Shown here: one piece after another, positions 13,818 through 25,920 of the stretch
Layout of the letters: each line of letters begins with the position of its first letter
Numbering within the stretch: the first letter of the stretch is position 1
From: Pyrenophora tritici-repentis
Taxonomy: Eukaryota > Ascomycota > Dothideomycetes > Pleosporales > Pleosporaceae
Direction of reading: 5' to 3'
Assembly: GCF_003171515.1 (NCBI RefSeq)
Contig: NC_089395.1
Span: 2,046,001 to 2,110,000, forward strand
Length of the DNA stretch: 64,000 bases
Translations under genes and position numbers: made by a program
Notes under the pieces: generated by a model
The model's input: only the letters and a program-made list of their open reading frames with translations
What the model was told of the DNA's origin: nothing
Databases searched by the model: none

Positions 13818-15277
13818 TCATCTCCCATACTCGTCATCAACACACCCGGCATCTCCACACCCCTTGACATCACAAACCTTGTGAAAGTCCTCGTGCGCCT
13901 TGGCCCCCTCCCCAATCAACTTTCTAAAAGCACCAAACTCACAGCTCGCACCAGGTCCATCCTGACACGCCGGAATCGGTCGCGGAGCTGTGTTCGCAAT
14001 GAACCTCACAAACGTGCCCGGTCCATCACCATGCACAGCCCCACGCTCACACACCATCTTCTCCATACCCACATGGCCTAGGAAAGGAATAAGATCAGAC
14101 ATCTTCCACGCACGCGTCCAGTTGATATGGTCTGTGGGGAACTGCTCTGCAGCGTCTGAGCTGGAGTTGAAAAGACCAAGGGCAGTGGCGATGAAGGGGG
14201 GCACTTCTCTATGCGTGAAACCCAGGAAGAAGCGCTGTTTGTCTGGCCAGCCGTTACCGCTTGTGCCATGCTCTTCGATGTGGGCGAAGAGCTCAGATTG
14301 GGCTTGCAACCAAGGGAAACCGAGATATGGCGAGAGTGGGTTGAGGGGTCCGACCATATACGCATATTTGAGGTCCCACGCGTATTCGTATGCCATCCAT
14401 TCTGAGTCTGTGAAGGTGGCACAGATGGGGCTGCGGCGACCGTTGATGGCGGATTCATAGCCACACAGCATTTGCATGCCTACAATGTCTTTTGGCGAGA
14501 GATCAAACGGCGTGTATGGAGATAGTCGCTTAGCAACTGGTTTGCCGTACAAATCAATAACCTTCTCCTGCTGCTTGACACCGGGCTTCTTGGAAAAGTT
14601 CTTGCAGGATTTATGCGGGATAAGAGATTCCATAGATCCGTTTGTGTTTTCGGTGATGCGCACGATTTCGATTTCGGATTCTTGGGGAAAAGCTTTGATC
14701 ATATTGGTTGCAGTGTCGAAGGTTCGGCTCTTCTTGTCGGCGAGGATGCGCTTGGTTTCCGGGACGAGGTGAGGATAGCGCTGGAGTAGGTGCTTGCCTA
14801 CTTCCTTTGCGTCCACGGCGCCAGAGGGTGTCAAGTGTTCAAGCTTGTCTTCCAGAATGGGTGACTGCCATTTCTCCATGAATGCCAACGGCCCACTCCA
14901 TCCTTGGCGGTGCTTTTCGAGCTTCCAGAGAAACGGCTTGATATATTCCTCATACTCCTTGTCATTAGCGTAGATGGCACCGTGCCTGATGATGTAAGAC
15001 GCTGCTGTGACATTGCATCCCGGAGGAGGTGTGTGTCTGTAACAGCATAAGCAAGAGTTATAAAGGTCATGGCGTCAGGATTGATTTACTCTAAACCAAA
15101 GGCTACGGCGTCGAAGTATGGAGAGATTCCAGGGAGATGTAATAGCGGATCGAAATGGTAGTTCTGGGAGTGATCGAGTGATTGGAGTGGTGATTGCGCT
15201 TGGCTTTGCAGGAATGCTGGCAATGTCAAGGCTGAAGTGGCTGGTACGGCCAGCAGAATAGCAAGCAGAGATGGCAT
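13818..15277 (-). CDS. Secreted histidine acid phosphatase (phytase/MINPP-like, branch 2)
   Basis: Exons 15277-15090 and 15036-13818, intron 15089-15037 (53 bp, GT-AG); 468 residues. The N-terminus is a signal peptide (MPSLLAILLAVPATSALTLP). The catalytic RHG motif is at residues 80-82 (IIRHGAIYAND), phospho-accepting histidine at 81. The C-terminal proton-donor motif appears as FTHREVPPF near residue 336: a His-Arg-Glu form rather than the His-Asp of classic phytases and closer to the HAE of MINPP enzymes. The residues after RHG (AIYA) also differ from the RHGxRxP consensus. Family knowledge suggests release of phosphate from inositol phosphates or other phosphomonoesters outside the cell; the substrate is not readable. 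Several Cys near the C-terminus (CDVKGCGDAGC) fit a secreted disulphide protein. Confidence 0.88.
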
Positions 15278-16321
15278 AATGACAAACTTCTTTCAAGCAA
15301 TAAAAGACAAACTGTTGGATGCAAATATTAAAGGCAGGTCAAGTGACCTGTTGGGATGAACCTCGCAAGACGGCGGCAGGGGCATGCGCGCTGTTTTGTT
15401 GTTTCCCTTTTTTCTCATTATCGGTGACGTCGTAGGTACTTCCAAAAGATGGCTAGTGGAAGGTACGCGCTCTGCTAGCGCGCGGCATCGCGATGGCGCA
15501 AGCCAAGAGCTTGGACATCGTCACTGCCATTGTTGATCTTGTTCGTCGGCATCCAAGGTTGGGCCGGATTGGCCATCTGCCGAGGTATCAAGGTATGCTA
15601 CATGTAATCTACACCACGCGGTATCACGATAATAGTGAGAACAGCTCCATCGGTAAAAACTAGAATTCAATCTGTGTAACCACGAACGATATCGAAAGCA
15701 TGCAAATGCACTTTGCACTCGACACGCATAGTCATCGTACCCCCCTATGGTCCTGCCACCTGGTGTGAACAAAATGGGGCGTGCGAGACGACAATGCATG
15801 GTTGGGCACCGCGCTCTCGCTGCTCATCCTCCATCGAACCACCCCTTCTCCCGTCGCAAACTTCATTGCCGGCATATCCACGGAATCCGTATAGAATACT
15901 CACCTGCTCGAGCAACGCTCTTTCAGACGCATATTTCTCATATCATGAGCGGCAATTATCCCCTTGTCTGCGAGGTACAATCGCAATGCCATGCAGGGCG
16001 CATCCACAGGTGATACATACCATACGAGATGGCTTACTCTACGGCGGTAGTAGCGGCGAGCATAGGGAGCTTTTGTGAAGTTCGTAATGGATGCTAGCTA
16101 TAGCATCGTAGACCCAGTAATCATGTCCTAGACAATCAGTCGCCCACAGAGGGCCTCGTGGTTAGCGTCGTGTCGGTAAAAAGCGCGTCCATAACAGTGC
16201 GAATGATCATGTCGGACGCAAGCGCTACCAGGGTTGGGAGATGCCTGGACCTGCACAACGCTTCGACACAAATGCCGACGGTGGAGCCTGGAAGCAGAAG
16301 CAACGCTAGACCAGAGCGACT
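15278..16321. other. Intergenic between phosphatase promoter and UPF2 3' end
   Basis: No gene seen in 1044 bp. Both neighbours are on the minus strand, so this holds the phosphatase promoter and the UPF2 3' untranslated region. Short open frames on both strands overlap one another and show no motif. Confidence 0.55.
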
Positions 16322-19300
16322 TTACAAAACAGAAAAGCGGGAATCATACCAATTTACATCGGACAGCTGTAGTTTCCGTGCACGCTGGTTGCTGCGATTG
16401 GCACCAGCCTTGTCAAGACGCGGCTGTGCGTATGGATTCGGAGTCTTGTCCAGACCTTTAGACGTTTCAGTATGCTTTCTATTGGTGTTAGGTTGAAGGG
16501 TGTAATGAAAAGGTGAATCACCAGTCGTATCGTCAGCGTCATCTCGGGCTTCGTTGTAGTTCAGAACCAGGCTCTTGATGCGCTGCCTTTCTTCCGTGTC
16601 GGCTTGTTGCTTGTTGCGCATGGCGACAGCAAAGGTCGAATCCGATGGCAAATCGATCGACCGCGTTTGAGTTCTATTACCACGCTTGCTAAGCAGCGAG
16701 AACTTCATCGTGTGAGAGGGTGCCGGAGCGATTGGCGCCGGTGCTTCGTTGCCACTGTCTTCAGCATTCACAGTAGTCTCTCGAGCGCGGCGCATGGGCA
16801 GCGGTACATCAAAGACAGGCTTTCGGTCGTGCTTGCGAGACTCGGCGCTCTCCGACATGAGCTTGGCAAGTTCGCGATCGAACTCGGCATCAGCTTCAGG
16901 GTCACGTTCGTCTTCTGGCCGGGTCACAACAATCCGTTCCTCTTCTTCGTCTGATGAACCTTGCTTCGTGGGCTCATCATCGTCCGAATCTTCATCCTCG
17001 TCACCAGATGACTTATCTCCTTCGCCGTCTGGAATCACAATGTCTTCGTCTTCCGGGCCGTCTAGCTCATCATCCGACGCGGACACGTCATCTTCGTCAG
17101 GCTCGACAGGCTTGTCGGCTGCTGCAGTTTGGTAGTTTTGCTTGACAGCTTCCCCAAACGCATGCATAGCATCCTCTGGGTTCGTGATGATTTTCCACTG
17201 CGGTCGGACAAGGCTGTACGCGTCCTGCACGAGGAACTCAACATCCATGGGGAGGGCCTCCTTGGTGCAAACGTAGTACTGCAAATAGGTCAAGAAGAAG
17301 TCAAGCTTCTTCTTAGTCGCACCCTTGTCGTAGTACATGCCGCATGTTTCAAGAAGGTTACAAACCAGGCGTATCCGGAAGTAGTCATCTGGAAGATCCA
17401 ACGGATTGTACGATCCAGGTTTAGCATATCCGCCCTCCCATCCATAGTTCAACAGCTTGTACATGGTGTCGAAGATGAGGGGAGAGTCTACCAGCCGATA
17501 GATGTACAGTTCGCCGAGGTACTTGACTTCAGAGATTCGTCGCTGATTGAACTTGAAGTCATTCAACTCCAGCCCGAACGTGATGGATTCTAGGAGATCA
17601 TCAATGACTGAGATGGCAAAGTCTTGATGGAATCGATGGATGGTCCCCAGCATCACGGCCAGCAAATGGATGTTACTGTACTTGATCTTCCCTGGCTTTG
17701 CAAAGACCTTGTGCAGAAGATTGACCACGTCTTCCTCTTCCCAGTGCATCTTGCGAACTTGCTTGATGGTCTTGTCCAGTGAGCGACGGGTCAAATCCTG
17801 GTACATGATCTTGCGCAGGAACTGCTCGGTCGGCGTTCGCTCCTTCTGCTCAATCGCAGCGCGCTCTGGGGGGTTGACATAGTAGACGGCGTTCTCGATC
17901 AGCATACGCTCCTGTTGACCAATAACCTGGGCACTCTTTTTGCGTTGGAGAGTCTCTAGAAAGGAAGCCATACGGGGCGATGTCTCTGGGTTGCGAAGCA
18001 GGTATCGCCCACAGTTTTCCAGCAGATTGCAGATGATCTCGATATTCATTCGCGAAAAGTCGTCCAAGCTGACTTTGAGGCAATGGAAGATGACGTGCTC
18101 AGGAACAACGCCGAACTTTGTCAATTCCGCAAGATAACGCACATTCTGCGTTCGTACTTGTCCCAGAAAGTCCTTTGACTTTCGTCGCTGCAAACTTCGG
18201 AACTCCTCATCAAGGTAAGAAACCAAGCCTTGCGAAACGTCAGACATGTATTTCCCGAGCGTTGCAATGAGCCTCGAATATAGAGGTAGCAAGTCGGAGC
18301 GGCCTTTGGGGATCTCCTGTATAGCTTTTATGAGACGGTTTCGAGAGGCCTTTGAGTTCAAAAAGCAGAAGTCCATGGCGGTTTGGTCGACGGCATCTTT
18401 TGTCGCGAGTTCTGGCAGGCGCGCCAGAAGGGCATCTACCTGAGCTCCGACGGACTTGTTGGCGATGGCAGTAGACTGGTCTTCGCCCTCGGCTGCCTTG
18501 TTATCCGCAGTAGTCTCGGCTACTTCCTTGTCAACAGTGTCGGGCTTTGCTTCCATCTTCTTGCCAACCTGTTCATCGCTGTCGGTCTTCTTCTTCTTTA
18601 CCTCCTCTAACAGGATACCCGGAACACGGTCCTTCAGGTCAATCAGATTCTCGTAGAAGCGGCGCTCCTCCTCATCTTCCCAGATGCCCGCACCGTCACT
18701 TTGGCCGCGTAAGTATTCGCCCGTCTTGATCAGGCCTATAGAACCGTCCCCCGTGTTTGCAGAGCTATCCTTCTCTTTCAAGTCTGGCATCTCAGCACCC
18801 AGTGCATCGGCCAAGACTTGGGCATTCGACACCAGTCGCTCCTGAGACTTCATCTGCTTCTCGTAGTTGGACTGACGGTCTTCGAAGACCTCCCCGGATT
18901 TCACGTATGCTTCGGCATTCTTGCGCCCTTGGCTGAGTATGTGTTTCTGATCGCGGAGGAGGTGGGTCTTGACGTCTTCGAAATAACGATTGAGGATGTT
19001 CTTGAATCGCTGTTGCAAATCTGGCGAGATGATGGGCGGATCTCTGCTGGCTTCTTCCTCGTCTTCCGCGCTCGACGACTCTCCATTCTTCTCTGCCACG
19101 GTACTGCCGTCGTCGTTTACTGTCTTACGGCCTTCTGCAGACGCCGGCTTGGTGCCCAGTATGTCCCAGGAAAAGGCCTTGACGAAGATGACGACCAGCG
19201 GCAGGTTAATATGCTCACGGTCGTGTCCAAGCATGTCCTTGAGCACTTCGAGAGGAAAAGGCTCGGCGTCGGCATTCTCTGCCCGTGACTTTGCCTTTGC

Positions 19301-19966
19301 AGAGCCTTCGATGAGTTTGCCATTGTCTTTGGTCTTGCTTGCCTCTTCAGGCCGGGCTACGTCATCCAAACTGCGCAGAACACCGACAAGCCAGAGTTCA
19401 GTGGCGACACGTAAAAGTACGCGCTGACGAGCCAGACGGTCCTTCTCTTCTCGCTCGCGCACATCCTGTGGGAGCGTCTTCAGGTGTGATTTGTCCGGTG
19501 TCGCCAGTCCCCGCCCAATGTACCAGCCAATGTAGCCGGTGAAGTCTGCGGGGCCAAAGCGCTGGTGGAGGGCGCTGACAATTTCCACGCCAGCAGCAAT
19601 TTCGCCGGGTGTCTTGAGTTTACACAGGCCTTCGTAGCAGGCGGAGATGATTTCGGAGAGGTATTTGTGGAGGGACAGGGTACGGATTTCTTGGAGGAAT
19701 TGGGCTTGGGCGGACGCGTTTACGGCGGTTCGTAGGCGCTTGATGAAGGCAGTGTTCTTTTTCATGGACGAGTCGAGGGAGCCTTGCACGGCGAAGACAT
19801 CTGTGCACAGTCAGCATTGGAGGTGCAGTCGGGACTACGTCTTGTCTATATGTACCTTGGTCGCCATCCCAGGCGCGAATATTAAGTGCGCGAAGCGTTC
19901 CTGCAACCCGTTAGCATTGCGCAGTGACACAGAACTTGTACACGTACGCTTCCTTTGCCTCTCCAT
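16322..19966 (-). CDS. NMD2: UPF2/NMD2 nonsense-mediated mRNA decay factor
   Basis: Bridges Upf1 and Upf3 in the surveillance complex that degrades mRNAs with premature stops. Three exons: 19966-19948 (19 bp), 19900-19856 (45 bp) and 19800-16322, with introns of 47 and 55 bp (both GT-AG). The product is 1180 residues. The N-terminus reads MERQRKRTLRALNIRAWDGD across the two tiny exons, matching the usual start of fungal Upf2. MIF4G domains cover about 40-260, 466-662 and 672-889. A very acidic stretch (about 921-982, many Asp/Glu runs) is followed by the Upf1-binding C-terminus, which includes TMKFSLLSKRGNRTQTRSID. Taking only the large exon would lose the conserved N-terminus. Confidence 0.95.
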
Positions 19967-22776
19967 GGTGGAGTAGGCGATGCCGCAGCTGTCGAGGGGC
20001 GGCGGAGGATGGTCGGTTACGATACACGCACATGGAAACTGGGAAATATGTCAGGCGCAGTTGCTGCTAGCATTTGTTCGGGCTCGGTCGGGCTCGCTCC
20101 TGGAAGAGCGAGAGTGTTTGCGAGTCTAGCAATGCGGCGGCGGCGACGTCCGAGGACTAAGATTTTACTGCTTGCTTTGTGAATTGTACCTGCAGCCCCG
20201 ACTTCCCTCACTCATCCAGGTGTCTGTGCGCCAGGCCATGTCCCGCAGTTGGCGGTGCATGACTAAGCCGGCATCCCGCAACACCACGGGTGCCCGTCCT
20301 TGGCATGTCCGTATAGGTCACGTTACTCGGCACCTCTGCCATGGCAATCACGGGCATTATCATTATGTATACACGCAAGCGCTGTCTTGGTAGCAGCGTT
20401 GGCAATATTATTGGCTTGTCGTGGACTTGTTCACACTCTCAGCTCTCGCTTCCCGCGAGCATGGTAGAACCAATGTGGTGGGTGAGGTTAATGGTGACGC
20501 ACATGTCGCCGTTGGACAAAAGTAGGTAGCCGGCGTTGCACATATGACTCCAGCCCACCACATGTGTTGACGCCTCTCCAGGGGTAGAATCAGAGTATCC
20601 AATACAGTCGACCGCTTCACCCGTGGCCAAGCAGCCTTTTCTCACAAGCCCAAGTTGCACTGGTCATGTTAAACTTCTCCCCGACTTTGTGGCGGTCAGG
20701 AAGGGAGTGGAAGCTTCGGGCAATGCGGAGCAAAGTCGCTGAACTAGCATTAAACTCAACACTCGGCCCCTGAAGACTGCCATGGCGCTTAGGGCTAGGT
20801 AGATTAGCATTAGCTTTGGACAGATGCAGCGTCGCAGAGGTATGCTACCGCCATTGTTGGATTTCAGGGGTCCAAAGGAGCCTGAGGTTGCACCACGGCA
20901 TCTGCGACTCTTTCCACCGAGAGTCGGCAGGTAGACATTCATCTACTAGCGGGCGACTCATTTAGTACCAAGGGCATGTAAGATTAGCCTATACGAGAAG
21001 CATGGGTCCGAAAGTACTGCTGAAACGAGCATGCCAAGACGCGCGACTATGTAATCTTCAACGCTATTCTGAGCTAGCCCTACAGCAAAAGCAGCAGGTA
21101 AAGCAATCGGCTGAGGATCGAGCGCCAACAGCAAGATTGCAGATTGATCTTGTCGCGGCAACGGGCCAGCAAACACAGGTCCAAGAGTGTGGAACTGCCC
21201 AGCATTAGTTATCGATTGCGGCCGAGTTGGGCTGGCCAAGTTGATTCGATGGTCTCGTCAACGCTTCTACATGCGACATGACGACGAGCGTGGGCTGGAC
21301 GAGAATGATATGAAAACTTGACTAATGTTCGGTACAGGCGGATACGGCACATTCCTTTTGGCATGCCCATTCCCAACCGTCCAAATGGCTGTTGGGGCGG
21401 CCTCGTATTCTGCTTTTTTCCGTGCGGGCCTCTAGTATAACTCCGCAACAAGCTCGTGTTTTTTTTTTGCGCTCAGGGATAGGGGTGGAATCCTTCCCCT
21501 CTCCCGACAGCCGCCACAACTCAGCCTGACAGCACGACCACTGACCGTGCCGTAAAGCTTGGGGGTCCACGGGCAATGGATTACGAGACAGGCTTAAGTG
21601 GGTGCTGCCATTATTGGCTTAGAGAAGGCGTTAGGGACTGTGGGTGCTGGCAGGCTCCGACTAGCCGGCGTCTTAGCGAAGCTAAAATATAGCTTGGCAA
21701 TGAAAGGTAACCACCGGCATTGAGCGCTCGTTTCCAGTCAGTGCCAGTCGCCATGTGCCTTTTTCATGCAGGCCCAAAAATCTGATCCACCTCTCATGAC
21801 TGATTTTTTCCCGTCTTTCGAGACTGGTGAAAATGATATATCGCGACGTCAACGATACCACGACCTGCAATGCTATGGTAGCGCCTCAAACACTCGGGCC
21901 CCTGGGAAACCGGCTTAGGCCTGTGATGAAATGCTGGCGAAACAAAACCGAGTGCGGAGCCTGCATGCTTCAGACACCTAACGGCAGACGGCGCATGGGG
22001 GCGCCCAAAATAAACTATCAGTCTGCAGGCATGCTGCAGCCAGAGCGCGTTTAGTCCGAGTCGGGACCACTCAGACAAGGCAAAGCCCTGCAACAGACTC
22101 TCTTTCGACTCCAAAGCGCCGGCTGTTTACCAGAAGTAGGCGACGGCCCCTGCGCCGATCGTGCATCTCCACTCCTGCCCAGTCTAGCCAGCATGGCTCA
22201 GGTGAAGGCGATATGGCCAAAGCGCTCCCGCTTTTCGTGCCTGTAAACACCCTCGCTCCCCTCGCCTTGTACATTCTTTCCTCAAGGCGCTTCTCTCAAA
22301 CCTCACAGGACTGCCCTTGCGTGCAGTATCTTGCTCACCACTCGTTTTTGCTTGCTTCTCACCTGTACACTCGTTTATCCGCACCTCGACAAGACACGCC
22401 AAGCGCTATACTAGCACTACTACTACTACTACCGCCAAACACTCAGCACCGTCGCTCCTAGTAGTTTTTGCGTCATATCTGGATTCACTTAACCCCCCTC
22501 CCCGCTTTCTACGTCAATTATCTAGCCTCGTGCGACCGTTGCATTGCGAGCGTGTCCTGTGCTACCCACGCCGCTCTCCGTCGCCTGGCGCATACCTTAC
22601 CCGCCTCATCGACGGCCAACGCAGCTGCTGTGAACCAGCTCCTCACCGAGAGTCTTGCGTCATTGACTCTCATCGCCTGTCATATACGGCCGACAACTGT
22701 TTGGAAACCGAGGCTGCATCCCTCGCTACCCCGCTTGACGACAATCACGATATACATACGTCCCTAATAATTCGCC
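19967..22776. other. Long intergenic region with divergent UPF2 and class VI chitin synthase promoters
   Basis: 2810 bp without a supportable gene. It contains a run of ten T near 21459 and, from about 22300 to the start codon, a pyrimidine-rich leader with a short (ACT)n tract near 22412. Open frames here are short, overlapping and without family features. The length suggests a large promoter or a long 5' leader for the chitin synthase. Confidence 0.5.
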
Positions 22777-25443
22777 ATGGTGTGGCAGGAGATGATGGGC
22801 CTCGTCGCCCGAGCTGCCGAAGATGGCTCTATTCCTGATATCACCGATCCTTGGCCGGTCAAGGATGTGAGTACTGCCAGTGACTGGAATGTTTGCTTGG
22901 AAACTGACTGTAGTAGATTGTCTATGTCGCCATTATTGGCGGTCTCATGTTGGCCGCTCTGCTCGAATGGTTTCTATGGGTTGCTGCATTTTTGTACTGC
23001 ATCGTCAAGGTCTTCCAAAAGGCCGAGACAATCAGCGTACGCATCTTGTCCATCTTCTTTGGCGTCATGTTCTTCCTCCTCCGGCAAGTGTAACCATCAT
23101 CGAGTCTAGAAATCGACTAACAGCAACAGTGCCATTTTCTTGCCAATCATGGTCGTCACTTTGCCCCTACCTTCTCAAGTCACAAAGTACTTCCCTCAGG
23201 AAATGGTTGATTTCCTCCAATGGTTTGCCTTCTGGTCCTTCGCTGGTCTGTTGACGGTGCCATGGCTATTCTGTGTCTACCAGCTTGTCACTCACTCTGT
23301 CGGGCGTACTCGCAGGATCAAGTCCGTTCTCGATGAGTCATCTGCACCCAAGGTCGTCATCATCATGCCTTGCTACAAGGAAATCCCCGAGATTCTGCTA
23401 CGAACCTGCGACTCCCTGGTCGACTGTGAATACCCGCCTTCTTGCCTACACATCTTCCTCTCATTCGATGGAGACCAAGAGGACGAGCTGTACCTGAACA
23501 CCATTGAGAAGCTCGGTGTACCTCTCACGCTCGACTCGTACCCCAAATCCATCGATGTCATCTACCGTAGCTGCCGTATCACCATCTCTCGTTTTCCCCA
23601 CGGTGGCAAGCGTCACTGCCAGAAGAGAACCTTCAAGCTCATCGACAAGATCTACAGCGAGTACCTCAAGCGGAACGACAACCTTTTCGTTCTCTTCATC
23701 GACTCCGACTGCATTCTCGACAAGACCTGCATCCAAAACTTCATGTACGAGATGGAACTCAAGCCCGGCAGCAAGAAGAACATGTTGGCTCAGACTGGTG
23801 TCATCACATCTACCACCGAAAAGAACTCGCTCATCACACTTCTTCAGGATATGGAGTACGTCCACGGTCAATTGTTCGAGCGTTCGGTCGAATCCGGCTG
23901 CGGTGCCGTCACTTGCTTGCCCGGTGCTCTCACTATGTTGCGATTCTCTGCTTTCCGCAAAATGGCCAAGTATTACTTTGCCGACAAGGCTGAGCAATGC
24001 GACGACCTCTTCGACTACGGCAAGTGCCATCTGGGCGAGGACCGCTGGCTCACTCATTTGTTCATGATTGGCGCAAAGGAGCGATACCAAATCCAAATGA
24101 ACACCGGCGCTTTCTGCAAGACCGAAGCCGTGCAGACCTATCAATCTCTGCTCAAGCAACGTCGCCGCTGGTTCTTGGGTTTTATCACTAACGAAGTTTG
24201 CATGTTGACTGACATCCGTCTGTGGAAGCGCTACCCGATCCTTCTCGTTGTCCGTTTCATGCAAAACACCATCCGAACAACCGCGCTGCTCTTCTTCATT
24301 CTGTGTATCTCTTTGATCACTACCTCCCAAAAGGTCGCCAATCTTCCTGTCGGTTTCATCGCCATCTCGCTCGGACTCAACTGGCTTCTCATGCTGTACT
24401 TCGGTGCCAAGCTCGGTCGCTACAAGATCATGCTCTACCCTCTCATGTTCATTGTCAACCCTTTCTTCAACTGGGTCTACATGGTTTACGGTATCTTCAC
24501 CGCTGGTCAGCGTACATGGGGAGGACCTCGTGCCGATGCTGGTAGCGCCGATACCCAGACTAGTCCTCAGGAGGCTATCGAAGCTGCCGAAGCCACTGGT
24601 GATGATTTGAACGTCGTTCCCGAGACCTTCAAGGCTTCTGCCGAAGCGCACAAGCACCGTCCAGGAGCCATTCCCCTCCAGCCATCAGACAACATCGAAG
24701 GCCGCTTCGCCGCTGCAGAACGTCTGCCGAACGGATGGTACCAGCAAGCCAACGACTCTGGTCTCACTCTTCCCAACACTCTGCCCCGCAACCCCAACGT
24801 CCCCAACGTTCCCCTGCACCCGCGTACTTCCATGGACTCTTTCGCATCTCACGACACCTCTGCCAACAACTCCATCTACATGCCCCGCCGTGTCGAGAGC
24901 TTCATGGACCCCGAGGACGCCCGCATCTACCACAAGACTCAGCAAACGCAAAAGCCTGCTGGTGGGGCCTTCTTCGAAGAGGCACGACAGGGACAATACG
25001 ATGTCGGCGTTGGCGCTAGCAAGGGCAACTACAGCGAGTCTATTGATTCTATCGACGATGACTCAGTATACCAGGTGAAGGGCTCGAAAGGACCTGCACA
25101 AATGCGTATGAACAACGATAACCCCTACGGTGTTCATCAACCGTCTCGCACATCGCCTCTCTCCGCTGAGCCTAAGACTAGCGGACTTGAGTCGCCAAAG
25201 CCGTCGTACAACAGGACAAACAGTTCAGACATGCGCCAGGGTCGTAGCCCTCTTGCTCGTCAGAGCTATATCCGCACAGCACCGGGTGAAAACATTGAAC
25301 TCCAGGCTCCTCAACAAAGCAGCCTTATGCGCGAAGCATCACCCGCGCCACTCGGCCAAACTGCTGCACCACAACACGAGCGCAGCGATTCATCAGACTC
25401 GAAGAAGCGAAAGCGTCTTAGCAAGCAGAAGCCTAGCAAATAG
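22777..25443 (+). CDS. Class VI chitin synthase
   Basis: Chitin synthase without a myosin head. Exons 22777-22866, 22917-23083 and 23130-25443; 856 residues. The first intron (50 bp) is GT-AG. The second (23084-23129, 46 bp) must use a GC donor (GCAAGT), because the nearby GT puts exon 3 out of frame. Two N-terminal hydrophobic stretches (about 31-110) precede the glycosyltransferase core: VVIIMPCYKE near 162, SFDGDQED near 199, FIDSDCILD near 275, CLPGALTMLR near 345, GEDRW near 388 and QRRRW near 429. Membrane spans follow at about 453-545, then a 300-residue Ser/Pro/Asn-rich, probably disordered tail ending in a Lys-rich segment. Class VI is assigned from the core motifs and size. It lies 12 kb beyond the class VII gene. 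Confidence 0.92.
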
Positions 25444-25920
25444 GTGCAATCGTTGTTCTGTCATTTAGCGCTTTAATCTCATTTTTGTCTCCAATTCCAA
25501 AAGGATCGCACCGATGGTACACAGCATACGCTATCATTAACAGCAACAAATGCGCATTGGATTTTTATCGGCGTTTTAGTGAGCACCCTCGAGTGTAACC
25601 GCACCTTTCCTTGTTTGTACATATACTTAGCACTACATGACCGGTCGGGCGGATGGAAAATGCGGGGTTTGGGTGCATGATGTGACTCTAGATGATGACT
25701 GGTTTACGCTCTCAAAAAGTACCTCGCGGTATATATTTGTGGGAGCTATGTGGTGGAGTACCCAGATCACCCCTTTGCTTAATGTCTAGAAATTACTCTC
25801 TTTCGAGAGGCGAGAATTGATTGGTATTATTGCCACTGCTGTCATCTTGTTGTGCTCCAAACATATGTGTTATTAATGTTTGTAAAATATTACATGTCTA
25901 TACGATTACGTACCTTGGTC
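25444..25920. other. Convergent 3' region of class VI chitin synthase and L2HGDH
   Basis: No gene seen; two transcripts converge here. Confidence 0.55.

Noticed and set aside
23461..24657. 398-codon minus-strand open frame
   Set aside because: Antisense to the conserved catalytic core of the class VI chitin synthase; no domain of its own.
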